Below, piece after piece: positions 12,632 to 38,053 of a stretch of DNA of 64,000 nucleotides. The stretch spans positions 13,810,032 to 13,874,031 of the forward strand of contig NC_086350.1 in assembly GCF_036324505.1 (NCBI RefSeq), in the 5' to 3' direction. This DNA is from Eleginops maclovinus (Eukaryota; Chordata; Actinopteri; Perciformes; Eleginopidae). How positions within the stretch are numbered: position 1 is the stretch's first letter; each line of letters starts with the position of its first letter. The notes beneath the pieces were generated by a model. The model had not been told where the DNA came from, did not search any database, and saw only the letters and a program-made list of their open reading frames with translations. The position numbers were made by a program, and so were the translations under genes.

Positions 12632-13983
12632 TCAATGTTTGTTGGCATTTTCTTCTTGATTTGACTGACACAATGTGTCCATCTGTTTACCGCTGTCACC
12701 ACCTCCTATGGGACCGAAACATAAAGCGTCATATTTCAGTTCTTCAACAATGTTATGCAAGTGAATTCTTTGTAAAGATTAAGACTATTGTTGTTGGATC
12801 AGAAGACAAATAATATTGTAAAAAATGAATTAATCACAACAGATGTTGCACCTTGGTGAGTTTAGCAGTTCTGACTGACCTGTGCTGGTTTCACCCTCCT
12901 TCTTCTCAACAAGGAATATTCGTTGCATCATCAGTTTTTTAGTGGTGTGGCACATGTACTTGAGCTCTGGACAACTTTCTGCTTTTCCTTGAGAAGTGTA
13001 AGCATATAGACAAAAAGCTAAATAAGTCAAAATAAGCAAGAGGAAAAAACTGTAGAAATACAACAATAGACATTGAGAATATCTGGCCTTACCTTTTGTT
13101 GGTCCCTCCTCGAACAGCACACAGGTTCCCAAAGCATCTTTGAAGAGCGAATGATGACAAGTAAAATATCAGTTTAACATAATTTTTGAATGATAAATCC
13201 ATTAAACATAGACACTCTTTTGTTCTCTTCTGTAACATTTCTATTTCCATTCCTTATATCAACAAGTAAAACAAGATTTAGCAATCACTTTGATTTCAAA
13301 TTTTGAAGTAACAGTTTTGGGGACTTGCTGTTAAAGTTTACAGCTGTCTGTATATTTTTACCTTAGATTTTCAAGATGTGTCCTTACCTTCATATTCCCC
13401 AGCAAACACATATTGTCCAACCTGCATCATGGGCTTCTCACTGTCAATATCCTGGGACACACAGACAAAACGAATTGAATGACTGCTGCAGTGACAGTGA
13501 GAGACCTTCACAGATATTGATTTAATGAATAGTGGCCAGGCTTCTTCTCTTTCTTTATAACAAAGCAACAGTATTTGATATACTAACCAGTATCTTGCAT
13601 GTTCCTCGACACTTGGACAGGAAGTCATTGTTGATGATACCAGAGAGCTCCACCACAACGATCTGCTCCTAAACAGATGATAAGACAACTTATAATATGT
13701 AAATATACACAGCGACAGCACTGTCTGCTAACAAAGAGTATTATGGTTGTTCAACATCAATAAAGAGTATAAATAAATACATCGTTACCATTTAAATAAC
13801 ATTACCACCAGCCTTGTCTGAAAATGAATGAATTATCCCACTGTTATTAGACTTAACGTTCTAGCAACATTCTTTATATTTAGTCTATGGCTACACGCAG
13901 CTAATGTTAGTATCACTAGCTGTAAATGCTAGGTACGTTACTCCAAGTGTATTTCTTACCTCCTCTTCCCATTCATCTTCCAT
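12632..13983 (-). CDS. gtf3c6: General transcription factor IIIC subunit 6 (TFIIIC35)
   Basis: Minus-strand exons: 13983-13960 (eight codons, MEDEWEEE), 13668-13588, 13451-13388, 13137-13093, 12981-12880 and 12705-12632, phases consistent, about 129 residues. The protein follows human GTF3C6: EQIVVVELSGII, DFLSKC, a cysteine-rich turn, the QVGQYVFAGEYEDALGTCVLFEE core (split here by an intron), YMCHTTKKLMMQR and VEKKEGE. GTF3C6 is the smallest subunit of TFIIIC, which binds the A/B boxes of tRNA and 5S genes and recruits TFIIIB for RNA polymerase III. It packs with GTF3C5 through a triple-barrel fold. Human GTF3C6 is about 213 residues. Here the acidic C-terminal tail is largely missing and the last exon codes only about 24 residues ending NANKH, so either the fish protein is short or a further 3' exon is unrecognised. 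Confidence 0.92.
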
Positions 13984-14334
13984 GTCGAAAGTCCTGAAAA
14001 CTATGGTAAGGAAAGCAATTAATGTAAAACAGGGTTTGGTGTATTGCTATGTATACAAGTCTTCCATGCTTTTTCGAACATTGAACATTGATTCGACAAC
14101 TTCCGCGAATGTAAGGTGGCCGAGAAGCTATCTGTGTTCTTGTTAAGACTCTGCTTCGCATGTTTTCAGTTACGGACAGCGAACAACGAGGGGCGCTGCT
14201 GTTCAGTTTTTGTTGCATGTTTTGTTCCAAATCTATTTATTGTGAACTGGAGAAAAGGAAAAAGAATGAATAACAACTAAATATCCACCTCTCCCTGCCT
14301 GCAACCGGGAAGAGGGAGATAGTATCGTTTCCAT

Positions 14335-14415
14335 GTGTTTTTGTGAGGCACTTTGGGCTACCACTGTGTACAAAAGAAGCTCTACAAAAAAAGCGTGATT
14401 TGATTTGATTTGACA
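14335..14415. repeat. SINE-like tail remnant
   Basis: Sequence of the type GAGGCACTTTGGG...TACAAAAGAAGCTCTACAAAAAAA followed by (TGATT)n resembles the tail of a teleost interspersed repeat ending in TTTGATTTGATT. It is short and degenerate. Confidence 0.45.
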
Positions 14416-14845
14416 CAACCTACCTACCTACCTAATATAATTTACATTCAGTGTAAATAATATCCTGCTTTTACATTAGCTCAGCTGTTATTGGCTCTTT
14501 TTAGTATATATTTTACAGAGATTATTTTTTCTCACACAGTCAATATATATATTTATTAAACTTTTTTGTTCTGTTATACTTTCTATTTTGAGATGTTCAT
14601 ATTAGATGTTTGTTTGTTTATTTTTTCCTCTTTCATTTAAAAATCATGTGTGATGGCATACGTAATGCCATCACAGCAGCATGTAACAATGTATTGCACA
14701 ATACATACGTATTAGTATGTTATGTTATCTTACCTACCTATTCAATTTACTCACGGTTGAGTATGACTGGATCTAAATATTTGCTACTTGTAGACACACC
14801 TATCTACATCCATCTTTAATGTTACTAATGTCCTCCTGCATGAGG

Positions 14846-14925
14846 CCACAGCGGAGGTGATAAGAGGAGATGAGATGAAACGGGACGATACCCTTTATGA
14901 TCCCCAAGGAGAAATGTATCTGTCA
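14846..14925. repeat. Retroelement 3'-tail remnant (CTTTATGATCCCCAAGGAGAAAT type)
   Basis: The block around 14892-14918 matches the widespread fish motif TTTATTGATCCCC-GGGGAAATT seen at 3' ends of LINE/SINE-type repeats. No reverse-transcriptase ORF accompanies it. Confidence 0.45.
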
Positions 14926-17318
14926 GAGGCAGATGCACCAAAAAAATAAAACAAGCACAAACATCAAACATTTGCAAAATGAAAAAAGAAACAGGAGGCC
15001 AGATGAGAAACAGATGAGTGAATCATACTCACAATAATCAAAACAAATATTAAGGAGATATATAAACACAATGTTTCCTATGCCAGTAATGTAGTTATTG
15101 TACACAAGTGAATTTGGATGTCTTTGTTACATTGCATTTTTGAGCAAATATATTCCTGATAAACAAGAATAAAAGGCAAATATCTCCAAGTCGGTCACTA
15201 CAAATGCATTTACGTATATCATTATAGTAGCAAGAAAAAAGTAAAAAAATCAAACCTGACTTTAATGGGCATATAAAACAAATCACGAGCTCTAAAGGTT
15301 TTGTGATTCATCAACATGGTCTTATCAGTTTTTTAAATATTCAGGGTGGGAATTGTCCAGTTTGTATTTGTTAACACCATTCAATTGTGGCAAACAACAT
15401 AATTTGAAATGTTTTTTAATTAAACACATGTCATATTACAGTTTCTGATTAACATGGTTGGAAAGGAGAAAATGGCTCGCCAATAGAATAATGAAGCCGA
15501 TGGGTGGTGCCATGTTTTCGGCTCGTTTATCATTCCGTTGTCTTTATTAGTTTTTTTACATTTTGGTTTCAAAATGCTTGTCTGGTATAATGGTATATTA
15601 TTCCGTTAAGGTATTATAGTATGTGGATTTTATATATAAAATGTTTGATATATTTGAAATATAATATCCATTTAATAATCCTGATTAATTATGGTACATA
15701 TCGATCCTGAAACAATATATCTCTTTTAGTTTGCTATCATCTATACAGGGGTCAGAGATCAGGGTCAGCTGAGGGGCAGCACCCATGGTGCTGGTTGGGA
15801 TTCATTACCTCGCTCAGGACCCCTGAAGTGGGGACAGTTTTTCTCACAGAGCGCTCCACTTGAAAGACCATACTGACCAATAATGAAAACCAGACCAGTT
15901 TTGATGAACTGAAAACATTTGTTAAAATGTTTTAGACCAACTATACTAGTGGCTTTAATTCATGTTTATTATCAGTAAATGTTTTGGCAAATGTTTGCAT
16001 TGTGTTTGAAAGGGAGTCATGTATCCTTGTTCACCTAAGAGAATGATGGAGAGAATTGCACTAAACCTGTTTAACTCATGGTAGGACAGAGACAATAAAT
16101 TGGTGCTGGGAGAAGTGTCTTCAGATTTTGGGAAATTAGTCTTTGGAGGATGAGGGTTTCAATACGTAATTATTTTTATGCTCCTGGTTTTCTGATATTT
16201 GCATTTCTTCCTTATGAATTTCGTGGTAACCGCATATAACATCCTCTAGGTTAAATGCAAAAAATAGTGTTAGGGTTCTTAAGTGTTAAAGAATATAGGG
16301 TTCCTGCACGACCATTTATATATATATCAAAAATAGTACTAGCACAGGTGAAACTACCAAATACCACTATTTTTATTTACGTTTATATTTTTGCCATTAC
16401 AATTTTTTGCAACGTCCATCCATGTGCCGTAGAGCAAGGCCGACAACCGAGGAGTTGCTCAGAGGCTGGCCGTATTTGTAAATACCTGTATAAATGTAAA
16501 GCAGGTTGACGCTGAACGAACCTCACCCTTAGAGGGAGAAATTTTGAATCAGAATCAGGCAAACCAAATTAAAGGGGGTGCAAATCCCCCATCTGCCTTC
16601 TTCCTCCCCATTTCTGGCCTATCATTTATCTCTGGACCATGGTGGGGTTGTCATGTCGACCAGTCCACAAGTTACTATGACAACGGCTCAAGGGGAAGCA
16701 CTTGCTGGGGAGGTTATTGCCTCCTTGGGGATGTAAGAAGGACAGGGGGTATGTGAGCAGAGACAAAGATAGGGGGACTTATAGACACCAAAAAGGCATA
16801 AATGAAGGGAGAGGTCAAGTTGGAGTGTGTTAGCTGGAAGTGTGTTTGTGTGTATGGCCAACGATAAAGGTCAGTTTATATTAGGAATCACACAGGAGTG
16901 GACAAAGTACATCTGAGTTCCCCATTGAAGCTTTGGAGTGAAAGTTTTCTCCCTGCTGGACGAGGCCTCTCCTGTACATGATGTATCACGCTGCCTGCTC
17001 AGTGCCATACCCTGGGGCAGAAAGGGGTGGGGGCACAGGAGGGAGTGACATTAAGGACCCTCCAAGGTGTCAGATGGGTCCCCAGCTTCCCCCACATTTT
17101 GTCAAATAAATGTCATAAAGACAAGTTTGGAGTTGGGGAGCTTTTGGCTCTCCCTCTGCCTGGGGGGTATTATGGTGGTTAATTGCCCCATTAGCACTGA
17201 CAGGGTAAATTGGTGGAAGGGCTAACTATATATTACAGTGAAAACAACAACCCCTGGCATACACCTGAGGGCATGGTGTGTTTTACAGTACGGCATGTGC
17301 ATGTTTAAGTGTGCAAAA

Positions 17319-17320
<2 letters not shown>

Positions 17321-17404
<84 letters not shown>
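17321..17404 (+). repeat. (GT)n microsatellite
   Basis: Uninterrupted GT dinucleotide repeat of about 84 bases. Confidence 0.97.
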
Positions 17405-17408
<4 letters not shown>

Positions 17409-17964
17409 TGTTAACGTACACTCACATAAGAGGTTCAATATCGGTAAAATATTAGAATTCTATATTTATCACAACGGAAATGAAGTCACAAAGCCAGTCA
17501 GGGAGAGCGTCTCCTTTAATGTATGTGCTGGACACTCTCAAGGCGCATAACCGGAGAGAATTATTATTTTGTGTAAAAATGTGCATTTATGTGATGACGG
17601 CCTCGAAGAGCACTATGTTTTTCCGTGTATATTAATTGTAAACATGCTATCTGTGACATATGCCTACCATGTGAAGGTAGAATTGAAATCAAATGTGTGT
17701 GTAATTGAAATTTAAGGGGCCACAAAGTAATTTTAAAAAACAAATGGAAATTTACAACCAGACCAAGTGAGGCAAATATTAAGATGGATGATTTGAATAC
17801 TTGCATTTGTTCCACAGCCCTTTAGTGTAAAATGTAAACATTTTAAGTAAGCGAAATTTGACACTATAGTATTTAAATGTATCTACATGTAGGAATAATT
17901 CCCATTTGGATTTAGGTAAAACCATTTTTATTTTTAAAATTATAAACCATAAAAGCACACCTAG

Positions 17965-18067
<103 letters not shown>

Positions 18068-19639
18068 TATATATTGACTAACGTTAAAATTATATCACCA
18101 TTCACTGTCATTGTCTGTTGCCCATAAAAAGACATGCAATTGTCCCTGTTCTAACTGCAGCCATTAGAACCACAGAACATATCCATGCAGGCGTAAAGAT
18201 ACAAAACAAGCCCTGATTTATGTAACCTGCAATCTTCACTTGGTGGCAGGAGCCGGACAGACAATCACTATAAACGTTTTCAAATCGTGAAATAATTATT
18301 GAATATTTTACAAATGTAGTCCAAATCATTTTGCACTGCAATAACGTGCCAATGGATTGATTCTTTACATTGTTAAACTTGCACAAATGCAAGAAAAAAA
18401 ATCAGTCATACCTGAAAAACCAAATTCAAAATGTCAGTGTCTCAAAACCAACACAACGAAATATCATTAATATTCATGTACTATTCCGATATGGCCTTGT
18501 AATGCGGTTGTTTCACGCCACAGTGAGCTGATAGTAACCTTTCTGCAGTTAATGCTATAGCCTTTTTTTATCTTCTGTCATAAGACTAAAATATTCCTAT
18601 TGTTTTCCATATAGACTTTCACTTTACATTCTAGCCTTCACAACTTTATAAAATTATATTTAGACAATTCCTAAATAAGGACAATGTGAGCTTTAACAAT
18701 CAAGACCAAATAAAGTAAAATTATACTATTTGGTCTTACAATTAAATGCAGTATTCGCCTTCTAAAATATGGATGATCGACATATTGCACATCCAGCGTG
18801 AAATTCACAATAGTATTATCATAACAATAGACCGACGAGGATGGGACGGCCGGAGCAGGAAAAAACCCAAAGGTCTTCCGTGATGACGAGCACACCAGTG
18901 GACGCATCAATTTAGACTTAAATATTTTATCTTTTTTTCCAAAGTGAGAACATTGAAACAGCAGGCAGTGCCTGAAACCCAGATCTGCAGCCTCAGTTAA
19001 AAAGCCATCAAAGGTGCAATGTCTCATTTCATATTCAAACAGGCGAGCATTGTTTTACTTTGATGTTTTACGCATTCTTTTTAAATGTCTTTATGCATGT
19101 GCCATAAACCTTGCAATTGAAGGAAACAACTTTTTTTTAAAGAGTGCTATCACCCATAAATGTGTATATTTCATTAATATAATATGATACGTCTGGAACA
19201 TAATACTACAATTTGAGCGGCTTTTGTCTTTTTATCAGAACTAAATGTCAATCTAATACTTAAATAGTGAAATAATCCTCCGGGGCCTTGTCGTGTGCTC
19301 GATTGTGAATCACCGTGATAGTGTCGCATTTTGTTGCAGATTTTCTGGCATCATAATATTCCTCTAAAAGCCTAATATTCCTTTTTTTTGGTCTTAGTTG
19401 ACTTTTTGACATTATTGTACTTCCTCGTATTTAATCTTGTATTTTGTAATTTGCGATATTGTTTTATCTTTGAATTTTTAAACGAACTGGGATTTGTCTT
19501 AACATCCATCTTAAATGTATCGTATAACTGCAATTGTATAGCCACAATATTATATTTGTAATAAAAAAATAATCGTTTTAGTAGTAAATTGTCGTACTTT
19601 TAAAATATTTTTCTCTCCTCCTTGTCCTCTTTATGCGTC

Positions 19640-19900
19640 CCCTGTAGCCTCTCCCCCTCCCTCCTTCCTTCCCCCCTCCCTCTCTCTCTCGCGGAATCCT
19701 ATTGATCCAAACGGGCTAATTAGCGGTGTCTGCGCAATTACGCACATGCGCACTGGGCGTAATCTCAGCCATTTTTTGAAGGAAACTAATTAGCAGGAAT
19801 AAAGAGCCAAGTGTTTTTCCCCCCACAGTGATCAGAACTCATTCTACCTCTGGAGCTCGCACAAACCCCTCCGTCCCCCATCTTCTGTTTACTACAGCTT
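19640..19900 (+). promoter_or_regulatory. Probable promoter and 5' exon region of the zfhx gene
   Basis: A CT-rich tract (19643-19690) leads into a CpG-containing block with two identical CTAATTAG homeodomain palindromes (19716-19723 and 19786-19793, exactly 70 bases apart). Between them lie an NRF1-like word (CGCACATGCGCA, 19741-19752) and a YY1-like GCCATTTT (19768-19775). This is the only CpG-rich, motif-dense block between gtf3c6 and the first zfhx coding exon, so I place the transcription start at about 19.8-20.1 kb by inference. Confidence 0.45.
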
Positions 19901-20099
19901 ATATGTAGCTTTAATTACACTGTTGTTTGGTAACAACTTGGAACCCGCTGCTCTCTCTCCCTCTCCCCATTTTTCCTCCTGGCTCCGTACAAACGCAGAG
20001 GATCATTCATAAGGAATGAGTGGGCTCTCTACACGATTGTTTTCTGGAATACTACACACTGAGCGTACGGAGCTTTGTACCAGAGCCGCTGAAGAAATG

Positions 20100-20644
20100 T
20101 AAGTCTGCCATTTGTTTACGATATTAATAGGGACGGGAGGAAGCAACCCGGCGGTGGGGAGTAAGGGGTGTTTGCTTAGAGCAGCCTGTAAATCGCACAA
20201 ATAGAGCTTTTGTTGATCTGCTAGTGCATTGAGTCACCTGTTACTAGAGACTGAACGCGTTCACTCTTGGTTTCGCTGAATCGGAGTGTGGTACGGTGCG
20301 GTCCACTGTAAACAAAGGCTGAAGTAGTATGCAGGCTGAGTGTTTGTCAGTGACTTGACAACACAGACAGAGGCAGGGAGTGAACTTCAAGTCGCTGCAT
20401 GTCCGTTATTCTCTATTAGCATGGTATCCAGAATAATGAAAATGTACCTTTAGACTTCAGTAGGCTGTGTTCGGGTCCTCACGCAAAACAGTTGCATTCG
20501 AAACAGGATATGCCCATGTCCACCTATATTTGTCCAGGTCGTTTAAAGACAAACATTTATTTTTCTTATAGTAGGCTATAGCCACACAACTCTTCTCTTG
20601 GCGTCTTTCTATCTCAACCTCACACCCCTTTCTCTCTATTCTTA

Positions 20645-20738
<94 letters not shown>

Positions 20739-22512
20739 AGACTATGGAGATTCCCACTTTCTTTTAGCTGTTTCATCATAATTTTATGTTGGAAAATTGC
20801 TTCTATTCAGCCCTAACAACAAATATTTCTTTTTTATTAATATTTCATTATTATATGTAGAATTTCTGGTGTATTGTGTGTGTATACTGTAATTGACATT
20901 ACACAAATCAGTTTGCAGTGCACAACAGGATTTACCTACATTAACACACAGAGATGTACACACACACACGTTGTTAAATGATGGTTTCCCGCACTTGATC
21001 GATAGAGAGCCAGGAATGTTTGTATAAATAGTTACATTGCCGATAGACCCAGGTTATTGATTGCAGTGTAAATGAAAATCTTTATCAGATTAGAGACTGT
21101 TCTCAGCTGCTGGCAGGCTCAGCCTCTCAGCACTATTCGGCGGGACAGTGGACAGCTGCAGTGGGCAAGGGTCTTTGGCCTGTGACATAAACACAGTACA
21201 TTAAAGCACTATCAGAGTGCCGATATGAGCCATATATCTTTAAGGTGCAGAGAGGGGAGAGGAGGTGGCTACAGGAGAGACGGAGAGAGGGTGTTATAGC
21301 AGGGGGAGGAGGGAGTGGTTGGTAGAAGGAGAAGGTGAAAGGGTACATTAAGGTCTCTTCTTGATTAAAAAAGGTCAGTAATGAGATTGTGGGACAGAGA
21401 GGGAGAGAGATGTATCTGTCTCATCTGGCATCCATCTGTCAGCGAGAAACAGACAAGGAGAGGCCAGATTTATTATTTTTAGGGAAGACGCTGAAGTGAT
21501 GCATGATTGTTCTTCTGATTAAAATTCTTTGTCAAACCTCATTGATTAATTTTAAATAAATAACTTGAATGTTTATGGTCACCTGTGTATGATTTAAGAA
21601 CATCATTGGCTTTTGTTAGTTTTATTAAAACCAGATTACTTTAAAAGCCAAGAAATGCAGTCTTAAAATAGAGAATGATTCAACATTGCCATGATTTTTT
21701 TTAAACACACAACCCTTAACTATAAATGCAGAATACATAAAAGGTTAGTTCATTACAAAAATGTATCATTGTGTGTTGATAAGAAATGGGATTTACAGGA
21801 GGTGTACCAATGTTAAACACATGAGAGGAGAAATATAAACAATGCACTGCAACACCACTAAATATTACTTCATAAATTACCACAGATTTGAATCAACATT
21901 GTCAACGGACAATAATATAAACTCATTCAATCATTTATTGTATTTGGAACTAAATGAGATTATCAAGGTGTTTATTGTATTGTGACCACCCCCTGTGTTT
22001 TCACAGCGTGTTATAAAATGGATTCTACTAAACAGAGATCCCTTTCCTCTCATAACATTTCTGTACCAATGCAAAGCAAATTATGCAGAGACTGATACAC
22101 TGGCTTTAAAAACTGTTCTTTTATCTGCTTTTATCTAAGTGTGGCAATTTAGTGGAAGCTCTTTAGCTCAGAAGCATTCGGTTCTTTATTTAATCCTATC
22201 CCCTGAGAAATATTATAGACCTCCTGCGTAGCCCTTACCCGCATTCCTCTACCTAGTTTAGCGCTCAGGCTATTGATTTTCCCATTAAGGGCTAACGCTA
22301 ACCCCTGAGTAACCAGCCTCTGTATTGCGTACTGTGAAGGAAGTATTGAACAGATGCTATCCAGGGACTGTGATCAATGGCCTCAACTGTTGTGCAATAT
22401 TATTTACATGAGTCATGTATTTAATCTTCTCTTTTTTCCCCCCTTCCCTTTATTCTGTCTCTGTCTATCCTGCTCTCTCTTTCTCTGTATCTGAAACACA
22501 GGTGGGGTAGTA
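20100..22512 (+). other. Presumed first intron of zfhx
   Basis: Between the promoter-like block and the first coding exon. It contains the AC tract, a purine-rich stretch (21245-21340) and AT-rich DNA, with no supported ORF. It ends with a polypyrimidine tract and an acceptor (AACACAG|GTGGGG near 22501, or GGCAG|CTGTAG near 22523). Confidence 0.4.
20647..20738 (+). repeat. (AC)n microsatellite
   Basis: Uninterrupted AC repeat of about 92 bases in the presumed first intron of zfhx. Confidence 0.97.
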
Positions 22513-22818
22513 ATGCCTGGCAGCTGTAGCCTCTGGTATGGACAGCGGTGAGGGAGGGGATGGAGGGGGAGGAGAGGATAGAGATGCTGACCTCAGTCCC
22601 CAGGCTTTATCTCTTCCTCTCCTGACCAAAGCGGTCATTCCAGAGCAGGGGTCATCTTCTCATACCTCAGCCATGGCCCCTGCCAAAGAGCCCCTGACCC
22701 TGCCTCAGCAGGAGGAGGAGGGCGCAGAGGGGTCCCAGGCTAGAGAAGAGACCCAGGGAGGAGAGCAGAAAGAGGAGGCCGACTTTCACAGCAGAATGAA
22801 GCATGTCAAAAGCAGGGG

Positions 22819-34150
<11,332 letters not shown>

Positions 34151-37083
34151 AGGCTAACCGCGGTCCCTTTGCTTCTATCTACTACATCCTCCTCAAAAAC
34201 CCTTCTGCAACTGCTGTCAACCTCTACATACCCTGTCCACTTTGCTGCCAAACCTGTATCCTAAACACCCCAAAGATGCCGAGCCACAGTGGCCCAAAGA
34301 GAAACTCTCAACTGAAAGTAGGAGAGAGCCCAAACCAAGTCTTCTGTACCACAGCTTTGCCCTTTTCATATTGTTCCTAAACTCCTCCCTGGTCTTTTCT
34401 TTCTTGTTGAAAAGAACTCCTCTCCCTATTCCATCAGACACCTTACTACAACCAAACACCACCTTGATAAAAACCAACCAGATGCCACAGAGGCCAAAGA
34501 GCATTCTCCAAGTATGTGACCTCACTGCCCAGCTAGACCTGCAGTCTACCTCTCAGTCTGCATGACAGACTCACAGTGGGCCCTCCACCAGACAGTGCTA
34601 GATGACTAGCTGTGTAGCATGTAATCCCAGTCTGTAAGAGGCTGGATAAGAAATTGTCAAAGAGATTTTAGTGTAAATAGAGAGCTCCAAAAGATAAACT
34701 TGAAGAAAAACAAAGCAGTTAACAGTGGAAGATGATGAAGATGAAAAAAAAACCAACGGAAAAATATCCTTGAAATGGACGGAGGTATTCGCAAAGAGCT
34801 TTTGTAAAGACTGACTCAGATTCCAAAGCTCGTAACCAAAATTTTACATGTTTGTGGATTTAGTTTCAACACGTTTGTTTTCAATAGCAAACTGCAGAGC
34901 TGACGTCTGTACGGTGAATGGGTGAAATCTGCAGCTGGCAAAAGTGAGCCGATAACCAATAGACTGATACGGTGCCAAAATGCAGCTTCACCCATCACAA
35001 GCCAATGATAAGTCTTCTGTTGTACATGTACACCTTGTATGTTCCTTTAGTGGATAACAGCCCAAATAGCACAGAACATAAAGGCCAGTTTGTCCTGAAC
35101 GGGGCAAACTATTTTTTATAGCACTCAACCATTATACTGTATATGAAAACTTTAACCAAACTCAAATTTACATTGTGTGTGTGTTTAGTAATAGTTTCTT
35201 AATATAAATCTTATTGATTGAGATAAACTGTCTTGCTTCGATATAATAGTGTCATGACTATGAAAAGATTATGACAGCTTTGATATGTTCAGGCAAGGTG
35301 ACTTACTGCCTTTCCGTTCTATTTGAATATACCAATGGCTGACCAATGTTATGTGATTAATGTAAAGCTTTCTATGCTCAGGTCAACAGCTCAACATGGC
35401 TCTTATTCAAATATGATCTTAATACTGTACTTTTCTGTTTTTGAAACAGGAGAGGCATGGTTTAACCTTCAACTAAGTATTAAACAAATATCTACAAAAA
35501 CATCTGTATTTCAAAGATCTGAGCTTTTCACCTCTGAGTAATAGATTGTTACAAAAACCTTATTGAAACTAAAGTGTTTAATGGTGTGAGGGGTAAATGT
35601 ACAGTATTTAGCTTTTGTATGGTTGACTCAATACTTCATTGGATGATTGAGACATAGCTCCCTTTTCCAGATAGGGAGCTAATGCGCAAAGCTGAGAAAA
35701 CTTTGGATGTTATTGATGTTATTTTTGTACACTTAATTTATTTTCCCTCTTTCTCCCTCCCTACCTACTTTCCTCTTTTGCTCTCTACCTTTATTCCTGT
35801 GTTCATTTGCAACCAGTCCTTATTCTAACTGTAATAATGATAATATAACAATAATAGCTAAACAATAATTAATGCTTTAAGACAAAAATCCAAAGACGTG
35901 ATAATACTTTAACCATATGACCTACAAAAATAAGCGCTACTGTTTACTTGACGATGTATTGCTGTTTTTAAAGATGGAAGGAGTCCCTATATCTAAGCTA
36001 CTGTTTTCTGCCTCTCATAAGCACACTGGAGACTGTAACCAAAACCCCAAACCAGAGCCATGGCAGTCTGTAATATAGCGGTTAAAGACTTTTACTTTTC
36101 TTGAGAAATGTTGCAGTTTATTTTTCTTTCTTTTTTTACCATAGTGTTGAACTTCAGCCCTTAAGGATGTCCAGTTTGCTGCTAATGTACTGTAGTTTCT
36201 AATGATACTGTAGAAGATGCATGCTCTGATCGCTTTACCACTAGGCTTTAATGACTACAAACTGTAATGATACCTGTGATGCTGTTGATAAACTGCTCCT
36301 CTGTTATTCTGTTTTAAAACAAAGGGATATGTGGGGCTCAATTCCATCTGGTTTGTGTTTTTAGTATCATATTAATGACTCCTACTCAAAGGATAATAAT
36401 GGCTTTCCTAATACCAGAAATATTTTTTCAAGCATCCAGTTTTAAAGAAACCTGCTTAGGGCATTAACTTCTCAATACTTATGGAGATACTGTAAGCTAT
36501 TTGAAGGAGTTCAGCCCCAGACCTTCCACTGGTACGGTGTCAGTCTTTCTGTGTTGTAATGTCTCTAGTCCATTTGTCCAGCTAAAACAGCTTTGCTGAA
36601 CTTAGACTGACATCACAGCCAACTTTCCAAAGGATGTAGACTGACTGACTCTGTCATGTTTTGTTCTTAAACTAACCAATGTTTACGACAATACCAATGA
36701 GCTTTCTTCTGTACAGAAATGTGCATTCCAAATACCACAAAGGCAGATTTTTGTATACTGATTATTTTAATTTCATTTCTGTCGTATTCTCTTGATCATA
36801 GTGACTGTAAGATGTACATATTGGGGTCCTCTATGGTGAAGGGACTCTGTTAACCTTACTGTAGGTAAAACCATTCTTTTCTTTTTTTTTCTGGATATGT
36901 TGTTGCCATAGTGATGACCAAAAAGATACCTGTGATGTGCACCTGTCCTTATGTCCTGCTCCGGTGGTTTAGTGTGTCTCTATACTCTCCTTCCCAAGTT
37001 TTCCCTTACTGGTGTGTGTTTCTCTTCCTTTCCCTACCCATACTCCACTGAGCTAAATAAAGTCTGCTTTTGGTGCATGCTCT
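34151..37083 (+). other. zfhx 3' UTR
   Basis: About 2.9 kb between the stop codon and the first strong AATAAA. No substantial ORF or splice signal is convincing here. It begins GC-rich and becomes AT-rich with many TGTA words. Confidence 0.55.
37056..37061 (+). terminator. Poly(A) signal of zfhx
   Basis: AATAAA followed within 40 bases by T/GT-rich sequence (TTTTGGTGCATGCTCTTGTC), the usual layout of a vertebrate 3' end. Confidence 0.65.
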
Positions 37084-38053
37084 TGTCTCATCCCTGTGTT
37101 TTAACCTAGAGAAGCCATTTTGTGAACGTTGTGGTATGCAAGGGCGTTATAAGTGCTTCGTACTCCAGGTTGTATATTCCACGGTGGTGGGTCTGGCTGG
37201 AAGGCTTTTGATGTGCAACCGTGTGTGTGTATAACACAGCAGTGTGTGGAAGGCGTTTGTTGAATGGAGCCATGACCTCTGGGGTCACTTCATTAATTAC
37301 ATCTGTGACATTCAGCCAGATGAGTTTCCTTTGTGACTAAATGATATGATGAATATTAACGACCTCAGATGAATTACACTGCTGCTTCTGCTGCTGCTGA
37401 TGATGATAATGTGTTTTACGACTTTAGGAGAGAGGGGAGAAAAATTGCACACTACAGCACATTTAGGACACGCAGATCTTCACATGCAACATTCCAGAGA
37501 GCACAAGGTAGGGTAGTAGAGCAGGTTTATTATTTGGTTATTTTTGTGTAAAAATTTCCAGTGGATGATGTGACAATTTGCCAGAGAGGAAAAACTACAA
37601 TCAATAATGTGTTTTTAATTCAGAGTCTGGAAACACAAACTGGTATCTGGTAGTTTTGTCTAACCTCTGCCAGGAAACTATTTATTTAACCATTACACAT
37701 GAATGCGACAGAGAAAACAAATCTGTAAAACGGTTCTGATTGTGGTTTGAGGGACCAGACAAACGGCTAGGTGGGGAGAACAATAGCAAAGTAAACACAG
37801 AAGAGGGCTTGAGATAGCTTGGTAGCTGATGATAGCCATCTTAGAAAGTCATCCTGATAAAGTGATCCCCCACCATTTCTCCTTCTCCCTGTCCTCCCCC
37901 TCTTAATCAAATGAGTACTGTGCAGCTGGTGGGGTTGCGGCAAAAAGGGGTACGAGTGTGTGTGCAGAGGAGATGGAGGGGAGGCTTTGAGGGATGGCGT
38001 GAAATTATTGCCTGCTGGTGTATATGTGTCGCTGGGGGTAGAAGGGCAGAGTA

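Noticed and set aside
17278..17550. ORFs coding poly(Cys-Val) or poly(His-Thr), here and at 17779-18127, 20457-20735, 27369-27575 and 42324-42602
   Set aside because: They are open only because GT/CA repeats contain no stop codon in any frame.
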